From Haloferax mediterranei ATCC 33500 (GTDB taxonomy: Archaea; Halobacteriota; Halobacteria; Halobacteriales; Haloferacaceae), in the NCBI RefSeq assembly GCF_000306765.2, contig NC_017941.2, forward strand, positions 620,001-684,000: a stretch of 64,000 nucleotides of DNA. The letters run 5' to 3'. Position numbers and translations under genes: made by a program. The notes beneath the pieces were generated by a model. It ran no database searches, was not told the DNA's origin, and saw nothing but the letters and a program-made list of their open reading frames with translations. Of this stretch, positions 26,161 through 34,183 are shown piece by piece. The first letter of the stretch is position 1. Every line of letters starts with the position of its first letter.

Positions 26161-26958
26161 TCAGTCTTCGTACTGCGCCTTCGCCTCGTCAGCGTAGGCG
26201 TCGGCCAGCCGGGTCGGTTCCGGAAGTTTGTACTCGCCCGAAAGTTGCGAGATGAGGTCGACCGCAGTCTCGGCCGAGACGCGGTGGCCGGGGCTGACAT
26301 ACAGCGGGTTCACGATTGGACGCGAGTCGTACTGCCGCGACTGGAAGGCGTAGCCGATAGTCGTCTCGGGCGTGGCCGGGTGTCCGCCGACGGCGTCGAC
26401 TGAGTCGTCGGCCCGAATCGGTGTGCGCCAGCCCTCGGGGCGGCCATCCAGGTCCTCGTCGGGAGTCCCGCAGAGCAACGATTTGGCGACGCCGATGCTC
26501 GGTACGTCACAGATGACGCCGAGATGCGTGGCGAGCCCCGCCTGCCGGAAGTGAATGCGGCCAGAGCCGTCGAAGACGAGGAGGTCCGGGTCAGTGTCGA
26601 GTTCGGAAAGCGCGTCGAGGATGGGGCCTCCTTCGCGGAACGAAAGCAGGCCGGGGATGTACGGTAAATCGAGGTCGGTGACGGCGTGGACTCGCTCGAC
26701 CACCTCGCCGCCGCGCAGGACGACGACGGCGCTCAGGGCGCGGTCATCGAGGAACGACTGGTCGATACCGGCGACGAGGGGCGTGTCCGAATCACCTGTG
26801 AGCGTCTCGTTTTCGGGGTCGCCGAGAGAGACATTCGCCGGGTCGAACGGGAGGGCGTCTTCGAAGACGGCGCTCTCGGCGACGCGGCGCTGGAGCGACT
26901 CCATCTCCGCGCGGGAGAGACCGGATTTGGGGGCGAATTCGGGGTAGGCCTGTCGCAT
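26161..26958 (-). CDS. nfi: Endonuclease V (deoxyinosine-specific)
   Basis: 265 residues. The EndoV core is present: PLVAGIDQSFLDD with the catalytic Asp, LPYIPGLLSFREGGPIL, LLVFDGSGRIHFRQAGLATHLGVI and PSIGVAKSLLCG. The C-terminal SPGHRVSAETAVDLISQL is typical. It nicks DNA one base beyond deoxyinosine. A 40-residue N-terminal extension is longer than in bacterial enzymes. Its start lies 2 bases after the end of the rhomboid gene, so the two are co-transcribed leftward. Confidence 0.93.
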   Translation of the reverse strand: MRQAYPEFAPKSGLSRAEMESLQRRVAESAVFEDALPFDPANVSLGDPENETLTGDSDTPLVAGIDQSFLDDRALSAVVVLRGGEVVERVHAVTDLDLPYIPGLLSFREGGPILDALSELDTDPDLLVFDGSGRIHFRQAGLATHLGVICDVPSIGVAKSLLCGTPDEDLDGRPEGWRTPIRADDSVDAVGGHPATPETTIGYAFQSRQYDSRPIVNPLYVSPGHRVSAETAVDLISQLSGEYKLPEPTRLADAYADEAKAQYED

Positions 26959-26959
26959 C

Positions 26960-27847
26960 TCAGAACCGTCCGCGTCCGGGGCCGCGACGACCGCCGCCGA
27001 ACGACATCTGATTGGGGACGCTCCGTTTGCCCTTTACTCGCTGGCCGTACGCGAGACCGATTACGAGGCCGATGAGGTGGGCGAAGTGGGCGATGCCGCC
27101 ACCGGACCCCGGGCTCAGGAAGAAGAACACCGAGATGCCGGCGAAGCCGAGCGTGAAGAGCCACAGTGGCACGGGGATAATGAAGTACAGGTAAATCCTC
27201 AGCCCCGGGTTGAGCACGGTCAGTACGCCGAGGACGGCCATGATGGCCCCGCTCGCGCCGACCACGGAGGTCGGTATCCCTGGCGACAGGAGCATCGATG
27301 ACCCGACCTGCGCGAGCCCGGCGAGCATCCCGCTGACGAGGAAGAGCGCCGCGAACTTCCGCGACCCGACGTAGCGCTCCACGAGCGGGCCGAAAAAGTA
27401 CAGGACGATGGAGTTACCGACGATGTGGTAGAAGCCGCCGTGGGCGAATATCGACGTTACCCACGTCCAGACGTATTCGGGGTGGACACTCGTGAGGAAG
27501 AAGGTGTTTACCATGAGGCGGCCGAATCCGGCGACCTGTAGCACGAGTTGGATACCGAAGGCAATCCACATCAGACCTAAGAACAGGTACGCCATGTTCC
27601 CGCGGAAGTACCCGAGGAACCCGCCGGTTCCCGTAATGGAGTCAAAGAGACCACCGGCGCGGCCGCGTTGTGTCTCTACGGAGTCGTCGAAGTCACTCGA
27701 GAAGACCCCCGCGGGGTCGTTCCAGTCGGAAAGCCCCGCACAGTCGTGATTCTCGGGAAGACGGTGTTCAGAGCAGAACGTCCCGCCACACCGCGAGCAG
27801 CGGTACGGCAGACTCTCGTCTTTGCCGCACACGTCGCAGATAGCCAT
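26960..27847 (-). CDS. Rhomboid intramembrane protease with N-terminal AN1 zinc finger
   Basis: 295 residues from the ATG at 27847 (MAICDVCGKDESLP). Residues 4-38 form an AN1-type zinc finger: CDVC, CSRC, FCSEHRLPENHDC. Residues 95-285 hold the rhomboid six-helix domain with catalytic serine in VVGASGAIMA (about residue 200) and histidine in GIAHFAHLIGLVIG (about 258), and the HIVGNSIVLYFFGPLVE loop-2 motif. It cleaves membrane substrates within or near the bilayer; the finger presumably targets substrates or ubiquitin-like partners. In Haloferax a protein of this plan is called RhoII. A TATA-like box lies 27 bases upstream. Confidence 0.9.
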   Translation of the reverse strand: MAICDVCGKDESLPYRCSRCGGTFCSEHRLPENHDCAGLSDWNDPAGVFSSDFDDSVETQRGRAGGLFDSITGTGGFLGYFRGNMAYLFLGLMWIAFGIQLVLQVAGFGRLMVNTFFLTSVHPEYVWTWVTSIFAHGGFYHIVGNSIVLYFFGPLVERYVGSRKFAALFLVSGMLAGLAQVGSSMLLSPGIPTSVVGASGAIMAVLGVLTVLNPGLRIYLYFIIPVPLWLFTLGFAGISVFFFLSPGSGGGIAHFAHLIGLVIGLAYGQRVKGKRSVPNQMSFGGGRRGPGRGRF

Positions 27848-27870
27848 TACCAACGCCTTACGGCGGCGAG

Positions 27871-27878
27871 ATAAAAAG
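27871..27878 (-). promoter_or_regulatory. TATA-like box for the rhomboid gene
   Basis: ATAAAAAG (read CTTTTTAT on the coding strand) is centred 27 bases before the ATG at 27847, the spacing of haloarchaeal leaderless transcripts. Confidence 0.55.
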
Positions 27879-28046
27879 GGGTTCCCTCAAGCGCGCGGCG
27901 TGTACACATCTCACGGGGGAGTGACGTGCCGCAAGCGATATTATCCGCTCCAAATCTGTCTTAGAACTGATAAACTAGCCCGATTGCCATCGATATTATC
28001 TAACGCTATCGCTGTTTCTTGGCGTACGCGCGAGAAAGTCTCAAAT

Positions 28047-28166
28047 TTACGCGTCTTCGGAACGCTCTTCGTCGTCTGTGTCCGCCTCATCGGCGGGCGT
28101 GAAGTTCGTCGGAACGACGGTCGGGTGTTGAATCCCGAGGCGGGGTTGCTTGGCTGCCATACTCAT
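28047..28166 (-). CDS. Small acidic protein, 39 aa, unknown
   Basis: 39 residues starting MSMAAKQPRLGIQHPTVVP and ending with an acidic tail (DEADTDDEERSEDA). I do not recognise it. The amino-acid bias, acidic end and the absence of alternative frames in a 500-base gap between ppa and the rhomboid gene support a real gene. A second in-frame ATG at 28160 would shorten it by two residues. No metal-binding or membrane features. Confidence 0.5.
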   Translation of the reverse strand: MSMAAKQPRLGIQHPTVVPTNFTPADEADTDDEERSEDA

Positions 28167-28373
28167 TTCTACGTATCGGGCAGAGCGACTAATAATTACC
28201 CATGCGCATAATTCATCGGTGGGTGTGAGGGGAATAACCAGTACGTATGCGACGGACTGGCGTCTGTCGATTCGCCATTTTCCGCCGTCGCTTCGATTCA
28301 GTCAGACTATCGAGACAGTTCCGAACGCATCCGCTGGGGACGTGTCGTCGCAAAGAAGGTGTGGTGAAGTCGT

Positions 28374-28907
28374 TTACGCGAAGTGCTCTTCGTACAGGTC
28401 CATCGCGTGTTCGATGGCGTCCTTCGCGGCCTGCTTGTCTTCCCAACCGAGGGTCTCGACTTCCTTGCCCTCCTCGAGGTTCTTGTACGTCGAGAAGAAC
28501 TCGTCAATCTCGTCGCGGAGCTGCTTCGGGATGTCTTCGAGGTCCTCGATGTGGTCGTAGCGCGGGTCCTCAGTGGGGACGGCGATGACCTTGTCGTCCT
28601 GCTCGCCGTCGTCGTCCATCTTCATGAGCGCGACCGGGCGAGCTTCGATGACGCAACCGGGGAACGTCTGGTCTTCGACGAGCACGAGCACGTCGAAGGG
28701 GTCTTCGTCGTCGTAGTACGTCCGCGGCATGAACCCGTAGTCGGAGGGGTAGTGGACGTTGGAGTGAAGCACGCGGTCGAGGACGACACCGGGGATGTCC
28801 TTGTCGTACTCGTACTTGTTGCGCTCGCCTTTGAGACACTCGACAACTGCGTAGATTTCGTCCGGCGCGTCGGGGCCGGTCTCCATATCTTCCCAGAGAT
28901 TCACCAT
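28374..28907 (-). CDS. ppa: Inorganic pyrophosphatase (family I)
   Basis: 177 residues from the ATG at 28907 (MVNLWEDMETGPDAPDEIYA). Family I pyrophosphatase motifs: GERNKYEYDKDIPG, HSNVHYPSDYGFMPRTYYDDEDPFDVLVLVE with the metal-binding aspartates, and GEQDDKVIAVP. It hydrolyses PPi from biosynthesis and needs Mg2+. The catalytic domain is complete and close to known haloarchaeal sizes. Stands alone leftward; a TATA-like ACTTTTGC around 28931-28939 (coding strand) suggests a leaderless start. Confidence 0.95.
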   Translation of the reverse strand: MVNLWEDMETGPDAPDEIYAVVECLKGERNKYEYDKDIPGVVLDRVLHSNVHYPSDYGFMPRTYYDDEDPFDVLVLVEDQTFPGCVIEARPVALMKMDDDGEQDDKVIAVPTEDPRYDHIEDLEDIPKQLRDEIDEFFSTYKNLEEGKEVETLGWEDKQAAKDAIEHAMDLYEEHFA

Positions 28908-29009
28908 ACCGAACCCATCCTCGATGCAGGCAAAAGTCCTTTCGGCATTGCTCTCGGAGTGACTGCACTGCCGTGTTTGACGGGGCGCGGGAACCCCTCT
29001 GTAATTGGA

Positions 29010-29213
29010 GGTATTCTTCACAGAGCCTTTGGAAGTCACTAGTATATGTGCTTGGTATTCTCCAAGTATGCTCATGCGAAATAGGCACCAAATACATAGG
29101 ATAATACCACCCAGTAATATTACCAGTTATTCGGCTTGCGCCTGTGTCCAGACCTTGTTTTCGGGTATCTTCTATAAGCCAAAATATTCGAACCAGACTG
29201 CGAGTTGACAAAG
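29010..29213. other. AT-rich intergenic region between ppa and padR
   Basis: The 336-base gap between ppa (start 28907) and padR (start 29244) is clearly richer in A and T than its surroundings from about 29010, with runs such as AGTATATGTGC, ATAATACCACCCAGTAATATTACC and CAAAATATTCG. I see no gene here. Inverted pairs such as TTGGTATTCTCCAAG at about 29052-29066 could serve as operators for the PadR protein, which often represses its own promoter. Confidence 0.35.
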
Positions 29214-29221
29214 TTTAAATA
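29214..29221 (+). promoter_or_regulatory. TATA box of padR (leaderless promoter)
   Basis: TTTAAATA centred 27 bases upstream of the ATG at 29244, with purine-rich AAG just before it as a BRE-like element. The transcript would begin at or next to the start codon. Confidence 0.7.
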
Positions 29222-29243
29222 GACGGATGACATTTCCACATGT

Positions 29244-29603
29244 ATGTCAGAGGCACAAACAATTGGCGACGAATCCGGTGCGACTCGGGACCTCACCGCG
29301 TTCCAGCAGAATATCCTAGTAATCCTGGCAGAAGAACCAATGTACGGTCTGGCCATCAAGCGCCACCTCGAAGAGTACTACGACACCGAAGTCAACCACG
29401 GGCGTCTGTACCCCAATCTCGACGACCTCGTCGAGATGGGTCTCGTCGAGAAGAGCGAACTCGACAAGCGGACGAACCAGTACGAGCTGACCGACACCGG
29501 TCTCGAAGCCGTCCTCGACCGCTTCGACTGGATGTTCTCGAAGTTCGTCACCGACGATGAGCGCGCCGAGATGGTCTCGGAACTCATCGACGCGAAGCTG
29601 TAA
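29244..29603 (+). CDS. PadR-family transcriptional regulator
   Basis: 119 residues. Winged-helix domain: LTAFQQNILVILAEEPMYG, LAIKRHLEEYYDTEV, then HGRLYPNLDDLVEMGLVEKSELDKRTNQYELTDTGLE (recognition helix and wing). PadR proteins in haloarchaea sense small molecules or phospholipid state and act as dimers. The protein has a short acidic C-terminal helix. No target gene can be read directly; the AT-rich region upstream is a candidate operator. Confidence 0.9.
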   Translation: MSEAQTIGDESGATRDLTAFQQNILVILAEEPMYGLAIKRHLEEYYDTEVNHGRLYPNLDDLVEMGLVEKSELDKRTNQYELTDTGLEAVLDRFDWMFSKFVTDDERAEMVSELIDAKL

Positions 29604-29639
29604 TCACGCAAATCATATCCGCACGAACTGCGGATTCGC

Positions 29640-30200
29640 TCAGTTGTATTCGGGCACTTCGGCGTCTGCGGCGTCGAAGAGCAACTTGAGCGATTCCGAA
29701 AGAATCGACCGCTGTTCAGTGGTCGTCCACGCATTGCGTGGATAATATTCTTCGATGAACTCACGCACCTCGGGAGCGCCAGCCGTCTCGATACGGCGCA
29801 CGTAGTGGTTCCCGAGGAAGTCGGCGAACGCACGCGCGTTCGCGGCGTGGTCCTCTCCATGTTTCTCGGCGACGGTAGCGACGAGGCGGGCATTGTGTTC
29901 TTCGATAGCACTCCACTCGTGTTCCTCGCCGGTCCCCGACAGCGGTTGTTCGACGCCTCTGTCAACATCGTCAATCTGTTTGGGGACGACGGTTCCCTCG
30001 TCGTCGACCCATTCCGCGGGGTGGAGGACGAGTACATCATCTTCTTCGCGGACCCGCGAGAGGAAATCGTGTTCGTCGACGAGTTCATCACGGGCCGACA
30101 GATATGCCTCGCGCTCGTCGGGGTCGACGGCGTCGCGGGCCAGACGAGTCAGCCGCGTTGCTTCTTCAACTACGTCTTCGGGGAGTTCTGACTCAGGCAT
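29640..30200 (-). CDS. RnhA-operon protein (DUF7108-like)
   Basis: 186 residues. The gene always seems to travel with rnhA in haloarchaea and is annotated by that context. Visible features: an acidic helical N-terminus, LVDEHDFLSRVREEDDVLVLHPAEWVDDEG near residue 45 (beta-rich), and a helical C-terminus with NHYVRRIETAGAPEVREFIEEYYPRNAW. No catalytic motif. The start overlaps the rnhA stop by 8 bases, so the two are co-translated; a role in RNase HI function or RNA-DNA hybrid metabolism is inferred from this only. Confidence 0.7.
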   Translation of the reverse strand: MPESELPEDVVEEATRLTRLARDAVDPDEREAYLSARDELVDEHDFLSRVREEDDVLVLHPAEWVDDEGTVVPKQIDDVDRGVEQPLSGTGEEHEWSAIEEHNARLVATVAEKHGEDHAANARAFADFLGNHYVRRIETAGAPEVREFIEEYYPRNAWTTTEQRSILSESLKLLFDAADAEVPEYN

Positions 30201-30786
30201 TATCGAGGGCCTCGTTGGCTAAGGTATCCGCGCGGTCGTTTATCTCTCGTGGTACGTGCTCCAGCGACCACCGGTCGAAGCGTTCGAGGAGTTCACGAGC
30301 CTTCACGCGGCGTTCTCGCAGGCCGGGGTCGTTGGTTTTCCACTCGCCGCGGACCTGTTTGACGATGAGTTGTGAGTCGCCGCGAACGTCCACTTCGTCG
30401 TATCCGTACTCGTCCGCGACCGAGAGTGCCTCGATAAGGGCCTCGTACTCGGCGCGGTTGTTGGTCGTCTCTCCGATTCGTTTCGACCCCTCGGCGACGA
30501 TTCCGTTGCTCGTTACGATAGCCCAGCCAATGGCTGCGGGTCCCGGGTTTCCGCGACTTGCGCCGTCGAAGTACACGTGTGCTCTCCCGCCCTTCGGTTG
30601 GATGAGTGCGAGCAAGTCTGTCGGTCTCGAACCTTGTACGACGACTTTCCCGTCGTATGCGACCGCGCTGGCGTCGCCTCGGTCTGCGCGCCAGCGCTCG
30701 TGTTCGGTGTTGCCGGGCGATACGGACACGCCCGCCTCTTCGAGTCGTCGTCGCGCTTCGTCAGGGTCGCACTCGACGGTCGGCAT
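30193..30786 (-). CDS. rnhA: Ribonuclease HI with N-terminal extension
   Basis: 197 residues. The RNase H fold begins at about residue 68: AHVYFDGASRGNPGPAAIG (catalytic D74), ETTNNRAEYEALIEAL (E113), VRGDSQLIVKQV (D137) and NDRADTLANEAL (D187). It removes RNA from RNA-DNA hybrids. The N-terminal 67 residues are not a bacterial HBD and are haloarchaeal-type. Leftward, first of two genes; divergent from the TFB gene. Confidence 0.94.
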   Translation of the reverse strand: MPTVECDPDEARRRLEEAGVSVSPGNTEHERWRADRGDASAVAYDGKVVVQGSRPTDLLALIQPKGGRAHVYFDGASRGNPGPAAIGWAIVTSNGIVAEGSKRIGETTNNRAEYEALIEALSVADEYGYDEVDVRGDSQLIVKQVRGEWKTNDPGLRERRVKARELLERFDRWSLEHVPREINDRADTLANEALDNA

Positions 30787-30908
30787 ATTACCATCTCACT
30801 GTGGATTCGGTATAGGCGCTCCGTTCGCAGTCGCTTCGGGAGTAAAAACAACTCACTTCCCCCCGAGAAAAGTTTCAAGTGCAAGGAAATAGACAATATA
30901 TAAATGCG

Positions 30909-31889
30909 ATGAAACGGCCTACCCGCCAGCGGGAGCGTGAGCACGACCGGACTCGATGGGGAGACGAGTCGCAAGACGGCGAGACATCGGAGGACGAGTT
31001 AGACCTCGATAACCTCGACCCCGAGGAAGTTGTCCGAACCGCCGACGGCGAGTTGATTCACGAAGAGACTGGTATCATCATCGAAGAAGAGCGTATCGAC
31101 CCCGGGCCGGAGTGGCGCGCGTTCAATCACTCCGAACGTCAATCGAAGTCCCGCGTGGGCGCGCCGACCACGCAGACGATGCACGACAAGGGGCTAACGA
31201 CGACTATCGACTGGAAGGACAAAGACGCCTACGGACGGTCAATCTCCTCGAAAAAGCGGTCGCAGATGCACCGCCTGCGGAAGTGGCAAGAGCGCATTCG
31301 AACCAAAGACGCTGGCGAGCGTAACCTGCAGTTCGCACTCAGTGAAATCGACCGCATGGCGTCCGCGCTCGGCGTCCCGCGCTCGGTCCGCGAGGTCGCA
31401 TCTGTCATCTATCGCCGCGCCCTCAACGAGGACCTGATTCGCGGGCGCTCTATCGAGGGTGTCGCCACGTCGGCGCTCTACGCTGCCTGTCGAAAAGAGG
31501 GGATTCCACGCTCACTCGAAGAGATTTCCGAGGTATCGCGCGTCGAACGAAAGGAAATCGGACGGACGTACCGCTATATCTCGCAGGAACTCGGGTTGGA
31601 GATGCGGCCGGTCGACCCGAAGAAGTACGTCCCGCGTTTTTCGTCGGAACTCGACCTCTCGAAGGAAGTCCAGTCGAAGGCGAACGAGATTATCGAAACG
31701 ACGGCTGAACAGGGCTTACTCTCCGGCAAGTCGCCGACCGGATTCGCCGCCGCAGCAATCTACGCGGCGTCGCTTCTCTGCAACGAGAAGAAGACCCAAC
31801 GCGAAGTCGCCGAAGTCGCACAGGTCACTGAAGTCACCATCCGGAACCGCTATCAAGAACAAATCGAGGCGATGGGTATCCACACCTAA
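30909..31889 (+). CDS. tfb: Transcription initiation factor TFB without zinc-ribbon cysteines
   Basis: 326 residues from the ATG at 30909; the ATG at 30904 is out of frame. Two cyclin-like repeats (about 125-210 and 220-320) with the usual linker and B-finger region [27 protein letters not shown] are complete. The N-terminal zinc ribbon is degenerate: where typical TFB has CPEC and CEDC pairs, this protein reads LDPEEVV and HEETG, with no cysteine in the first 170 residues. TFB recruits RNA polymerase to TBP-bound promoters. Haloarchaea have many TFBs and a cysteine-less copy may be regulatory or use a metal-free ribbon. Confidence 0.93.
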   Translation: MKRPTRQREREHDRTRWGDESQDGETSEDELDLDNLDPEEVVRTADGELIHEETGIIIEEERIDPGPEWRAFNHSERQSKSRVGAPTTQTMHDKGLTTTIDWKDKDAYGRSISSKKRSQMHRLRKWQERIRTKDAGERNLQFALSEIDRMASALGVPRSVREVASVIYRRALNEDLIRGRSIEGVATSALYAACRKEGIPRSLEEISEVSRVERKEIGRTYRYISQELGLEMRPVDPKKYVPRFSSELDLSKEVQSKANEIIETTAEQGLLSGKSPTGFAAAAIYAASLLCNEKKTQREVAEVAQVTEVTIRNRYQEQIEAMGIHT

Positions 31890-31921
31890 GGTGCGTCTCC
31901 GACAACGCACCGACGCGATAC

Positions 31922-31952
31922 TTCGCATCGCGTGACATTCGCATCGCGTGAC
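31922..31952 (+). repeat. 15-base direct repeat, two copies, downstream of tfb
   Basis: TTCGCATCGCGTGAC occurs at 31922-31936 and again at 31938-31952. Just before it GCGATACTTCGCATCGC can form a short hairpin. The stretch lies between tfb (stop 31889) and nreA (start 32115) and contains no gene that I can see; it may end the tfb transcript. Confidence 0.55.
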
Positions 31953-32114
31953 TGCGTTCCGCGCCGCGTGATGGCCGTCGGTTTCGTCGACAGACACTCT
32001 TCTTTCCGCTGACTCACATTCGTTATTCCTCTTTGGTGCTACTCGTTCCTCGTTTCGACGAAACCTGTCCGCATCGCCGAAGGTTCATACCCGCGGCCGC
32101 CCCACAGTTCGGTA

Positions 32115-33377
32115 ATGCGGCTCGACGAGTACATGGACATCGAGCGGGACGAACGTGCCGAGCGGCGGCGTCTCGCCGAAGAGAAGTCCTACGGCATCCT
32201 CGACCATCTCGAAACGTTCCAAGACCGGTTCGAGGAGACGGTTCAGGGCGACTCCCTTTACGGCGGTGTCTCGCCGTCTATCTTCGTCGGCCGGTCGAAC
32301 TATCCGCGTGTCTCGACGGGTATCCTCTCGCCGGTCGGGCACGACGAGGACGCTGCGGCCTTCGAGACGAGCGCCGCGTGGTACGACGAGGGTGTGAGTA
32401 TCAACGACGTGTTTCAGCGGCGAACCTCGCTTCTCAACTCGAACCGCGGGACGAAGGTGACGAACGTCGCGGACTCGTGGGATGGTTTTCTCGGGACGCA
32501 ACGCGAGGTCGCCATCGCCGACCGCCCGGTGACGGTCGAAATCGGACTCGACGGCAAACCGGACCTCGACTTCGACGCGAGCGCAGCCGACGTGGCGACC
32601 CCCGTCGGTCCACGCGCTCGCGCCCGCTCGGCCGACCTCGCGGAGAACCCACACGTCCCGAAACTGGTGAAAAAGACGCTCGAAGACGACGACTGGAACG
32701 CTCAGGGGGCGATGACGTATCTCTACCGACGCGGCTTCGACGTGTACGACATCAACACCATTCTCTCGGCGGGCGCACTCGGCCAGACCGAACAGCGCCG
32801 ACTCGTCCCGACGCGGTGGTCCATCACTGCCGTCGACGACACGCTCGGCCAGTACCTCCGAGGACAGGTTCGACACGCCGGTTCCATCGACGGCGTCGAA
32901 ATCTATCGAAACGAGTTCCTCGGAAACGCCTTCTGGGTTATTCTCGCGCCGGGGCGCTGGGAGTTCGAGTTAGTCGAGATGAAAGCGCCCGGCAGCGTCT
33001 GGAACCCCGACCCCGAAGCCGGGATGTACCTCGCCGCCGACTACGAGGGATACGAGGGTCGCACCGGCTACGTGAACGAGACAGCGGGGGCGTACCACGC
33101 CTCCCGATTGGGCGTCCTCGAACACCTCAACGACCGAGGGCGGCAGGCGAAGGCGCTCGTCCTCCGGCACGTCTCCGACGACTACTGGGGGCCGGTCGGC
33201 GTCTGGCAGGTCCGCGAGGCAATCAGGCATGCGTTCGAGGGCGAGAAAGCCGCCGCCGAGACGTTCGGCGACGCCGTCAGCGACGTGGAAGACTACCTGC
33301 CTATCTCGCTCGGCGACCTGCGGCGGAAGTCCACGATGGCCGCCGGACTCCAGACCAATATCTTCGATTTTTCGTGA
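32115..33377 (+). CDS. nreA: DNA repair protein NreA with C-terminal PCNA-interacting peptide
   Basis: 420 residues, full length for NreA. Family features: RSNYPRVSTGILSP near residue 60, a long mixed middle part, and a PGRWEFELVEMKAPGSVW segment near 285. The C-terminus ends QTNIFDFS, an exact PIP box (Q-x-x-I-x-x-F-x). NreA and NreB are archaeal repair proteins thought to act with PCNA on alkylation or mitomycin damage, and this tail explains the PCNA link. The haloarchaeal copies carry no zinc domain at the N-terminus. The ATG at 32115 gives MRLDEYMDIERDERAE. Confidence 0.92.
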   Translation: MRLDEYMDIERDERAERRRLAEEKSYGILDHLETFQDRFEETVQGDSLYGGVSPSIFVGRSNYPRVSTGILSPVGHDEDAAAFETSAAWYDEGVSINDVFQRRTSLLNSNRGTKVTNVADSWDGFLGTQREVAIADRPVTVEIGLDGKPDLDFDASAADVATPVGPRARARSADLAENPHVPKLVKKTLEDDDWNAQGAMTYLYRRGFDVYDINTILSAGALGQTEQRRLVPTRWSITAVDDTLGQYLRGQVRHAGSIDGVEIYRNEFLGNAFWVILAPGRWEFELVEMKAPGSVWNPDPEAGMYLAADYEGYEGRTGYVNETAGAYHASRLGVLEHLNDRGRQAKALVLRHVSDDYWGPVGVWQVREAIRHAFEGEKAAAETFGDAVSDVEDYLPISLGDLRRKSTMAAGLQTNIFDFS

Positions 33378-33413
33378 GTAAATTCTTTTGACACCGAACA
33401 ACCAGATGAGGGT

Positions 33414-33587
33414 ATGATTCCCTTACAGGTCCCGGGCGGTCCAGAACTGCTTATTATATTCCTTATCTACGCAGTCATCGGTCTATTGCCGGTCGTCGCG
33501 GCGGTCGTCGGAATCTATCTGTTGTACAAGATTCGCGGCGATATCGAGCGAATCGCCGACGCACTCGAAGAACTCGAATCGGTGTAG
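33414..33587 (+). CDS. Small single-span membrane protein, 57 aa
   Basis: 57 residues: MIPLQVPGGPELLIIFLIYA, a hydrophobic helix to about residue 37, then a charged amphipathic helix (YKIRGDIERIADALEELE). The 'GGPELL-I-hydrophobic' start and following amphipathic helix are reminiscent of TatA, but the FGxxKLPE hinge is missing, so I do not call it TatA. Position 37 bases after nreA in the same direction. Confidence 0.6.
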   Translation: MIPLQVPGGPELLIIFLIYAVIGLLPVVAAVVGIYLLYKIRGDIERIADALEELESV

Positions 33588-33592
33588 GTCGC

Positions 33593-34048
33593 TTACGCTT
33601 CGATTCCGTCGAGGTTGGCGAGCGCTTCGTCGACGAGTTCGCCGGTCTCGGCGACGATGTCGGCCATCTCCTCGTTGTCTGGGGCGATACCGACGAGGCG
33701 GGCGACACGCATGATGCTCAGGTGGTAGACGACCTGCGTGCCCGGTTCTTCCTCCCAGATGACCACGTTGCACGGGAAGAGGGCACCCAACTTGTTGTCG
33801 GTGGCGTCGAGGGCGCGGTTCGCCATCGTCGGGTTGCACGCGCCGAGCACGTAGTAGGGGTCGCGGTCGGCGTCGACCTTCTCGTTGAGCATCTCCGAGG
33901 GCGAAAATTCGGTGGCGACACCGAACCCGGCGGCCGTGAAGGCCTCGCGAGCGTGTTCGATTGCTTCCTCGTGGTCCATGTGGAGAACGACGCGTTCCTC
34001 GCCGATGTCTTCCGGTTTGATGGCGCTGGGGTCGATTGGGAGTACCAT
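33593..34048 (-). CDS. DUF302-family protein
   Basis: About 151 residues from the ATG at 34048. Family pattern: DHEEAIEHAREAFTAAGFGVATEF, YYVLGACNPTMANRALDATDNKLGALFPCNVVIWEEE and VYHLSIMRVARLVG. The fold is a small alpha/beta barrel-like domain; function unknown, sometimes linked to redox proteins or heme metabolism. Two cysteines (GACNP, FPCN) may bind a ligand. Convergent with the small membrane protein gene. Confidence 0.85.
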   Translation of the reverse strand: MVLPIDPSAIKPEDIGEERVVLHMDHEEAIEHAREAFTAAGFGVATEFSPSEMLNEKVDADRDPYYVLGACNPTMANRALDATDNKLGALFPCNVVIWEEEPGTQVVYHLSIMRVARLVGIAPDNEEMADIVAETGELVDEALANLDGIEA

Positions 34049-34183
34049 AGGACACACTTCGCCCCCAGATGTGGAAAAGGTATGGTATTGTGATGTAACT
34101 GCACATCCGAACCGGGCTAGCTCGAAACCGCTCGCTGATTACGTTGTGTCGTCGGCTGGAGCTTCGCTGTCGCGGTTGGCCAA

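Noticed and set aside
32033..33391. 452-residue Arg-rich frame across nreA
   Set aside because: Shadow of nreA in another frame with no domain.
33414..33587. TatA annotation for the small membrane protein
   Set aside because: The FGxxKLPE hinge motif is missing, so only a resemblance is reported.
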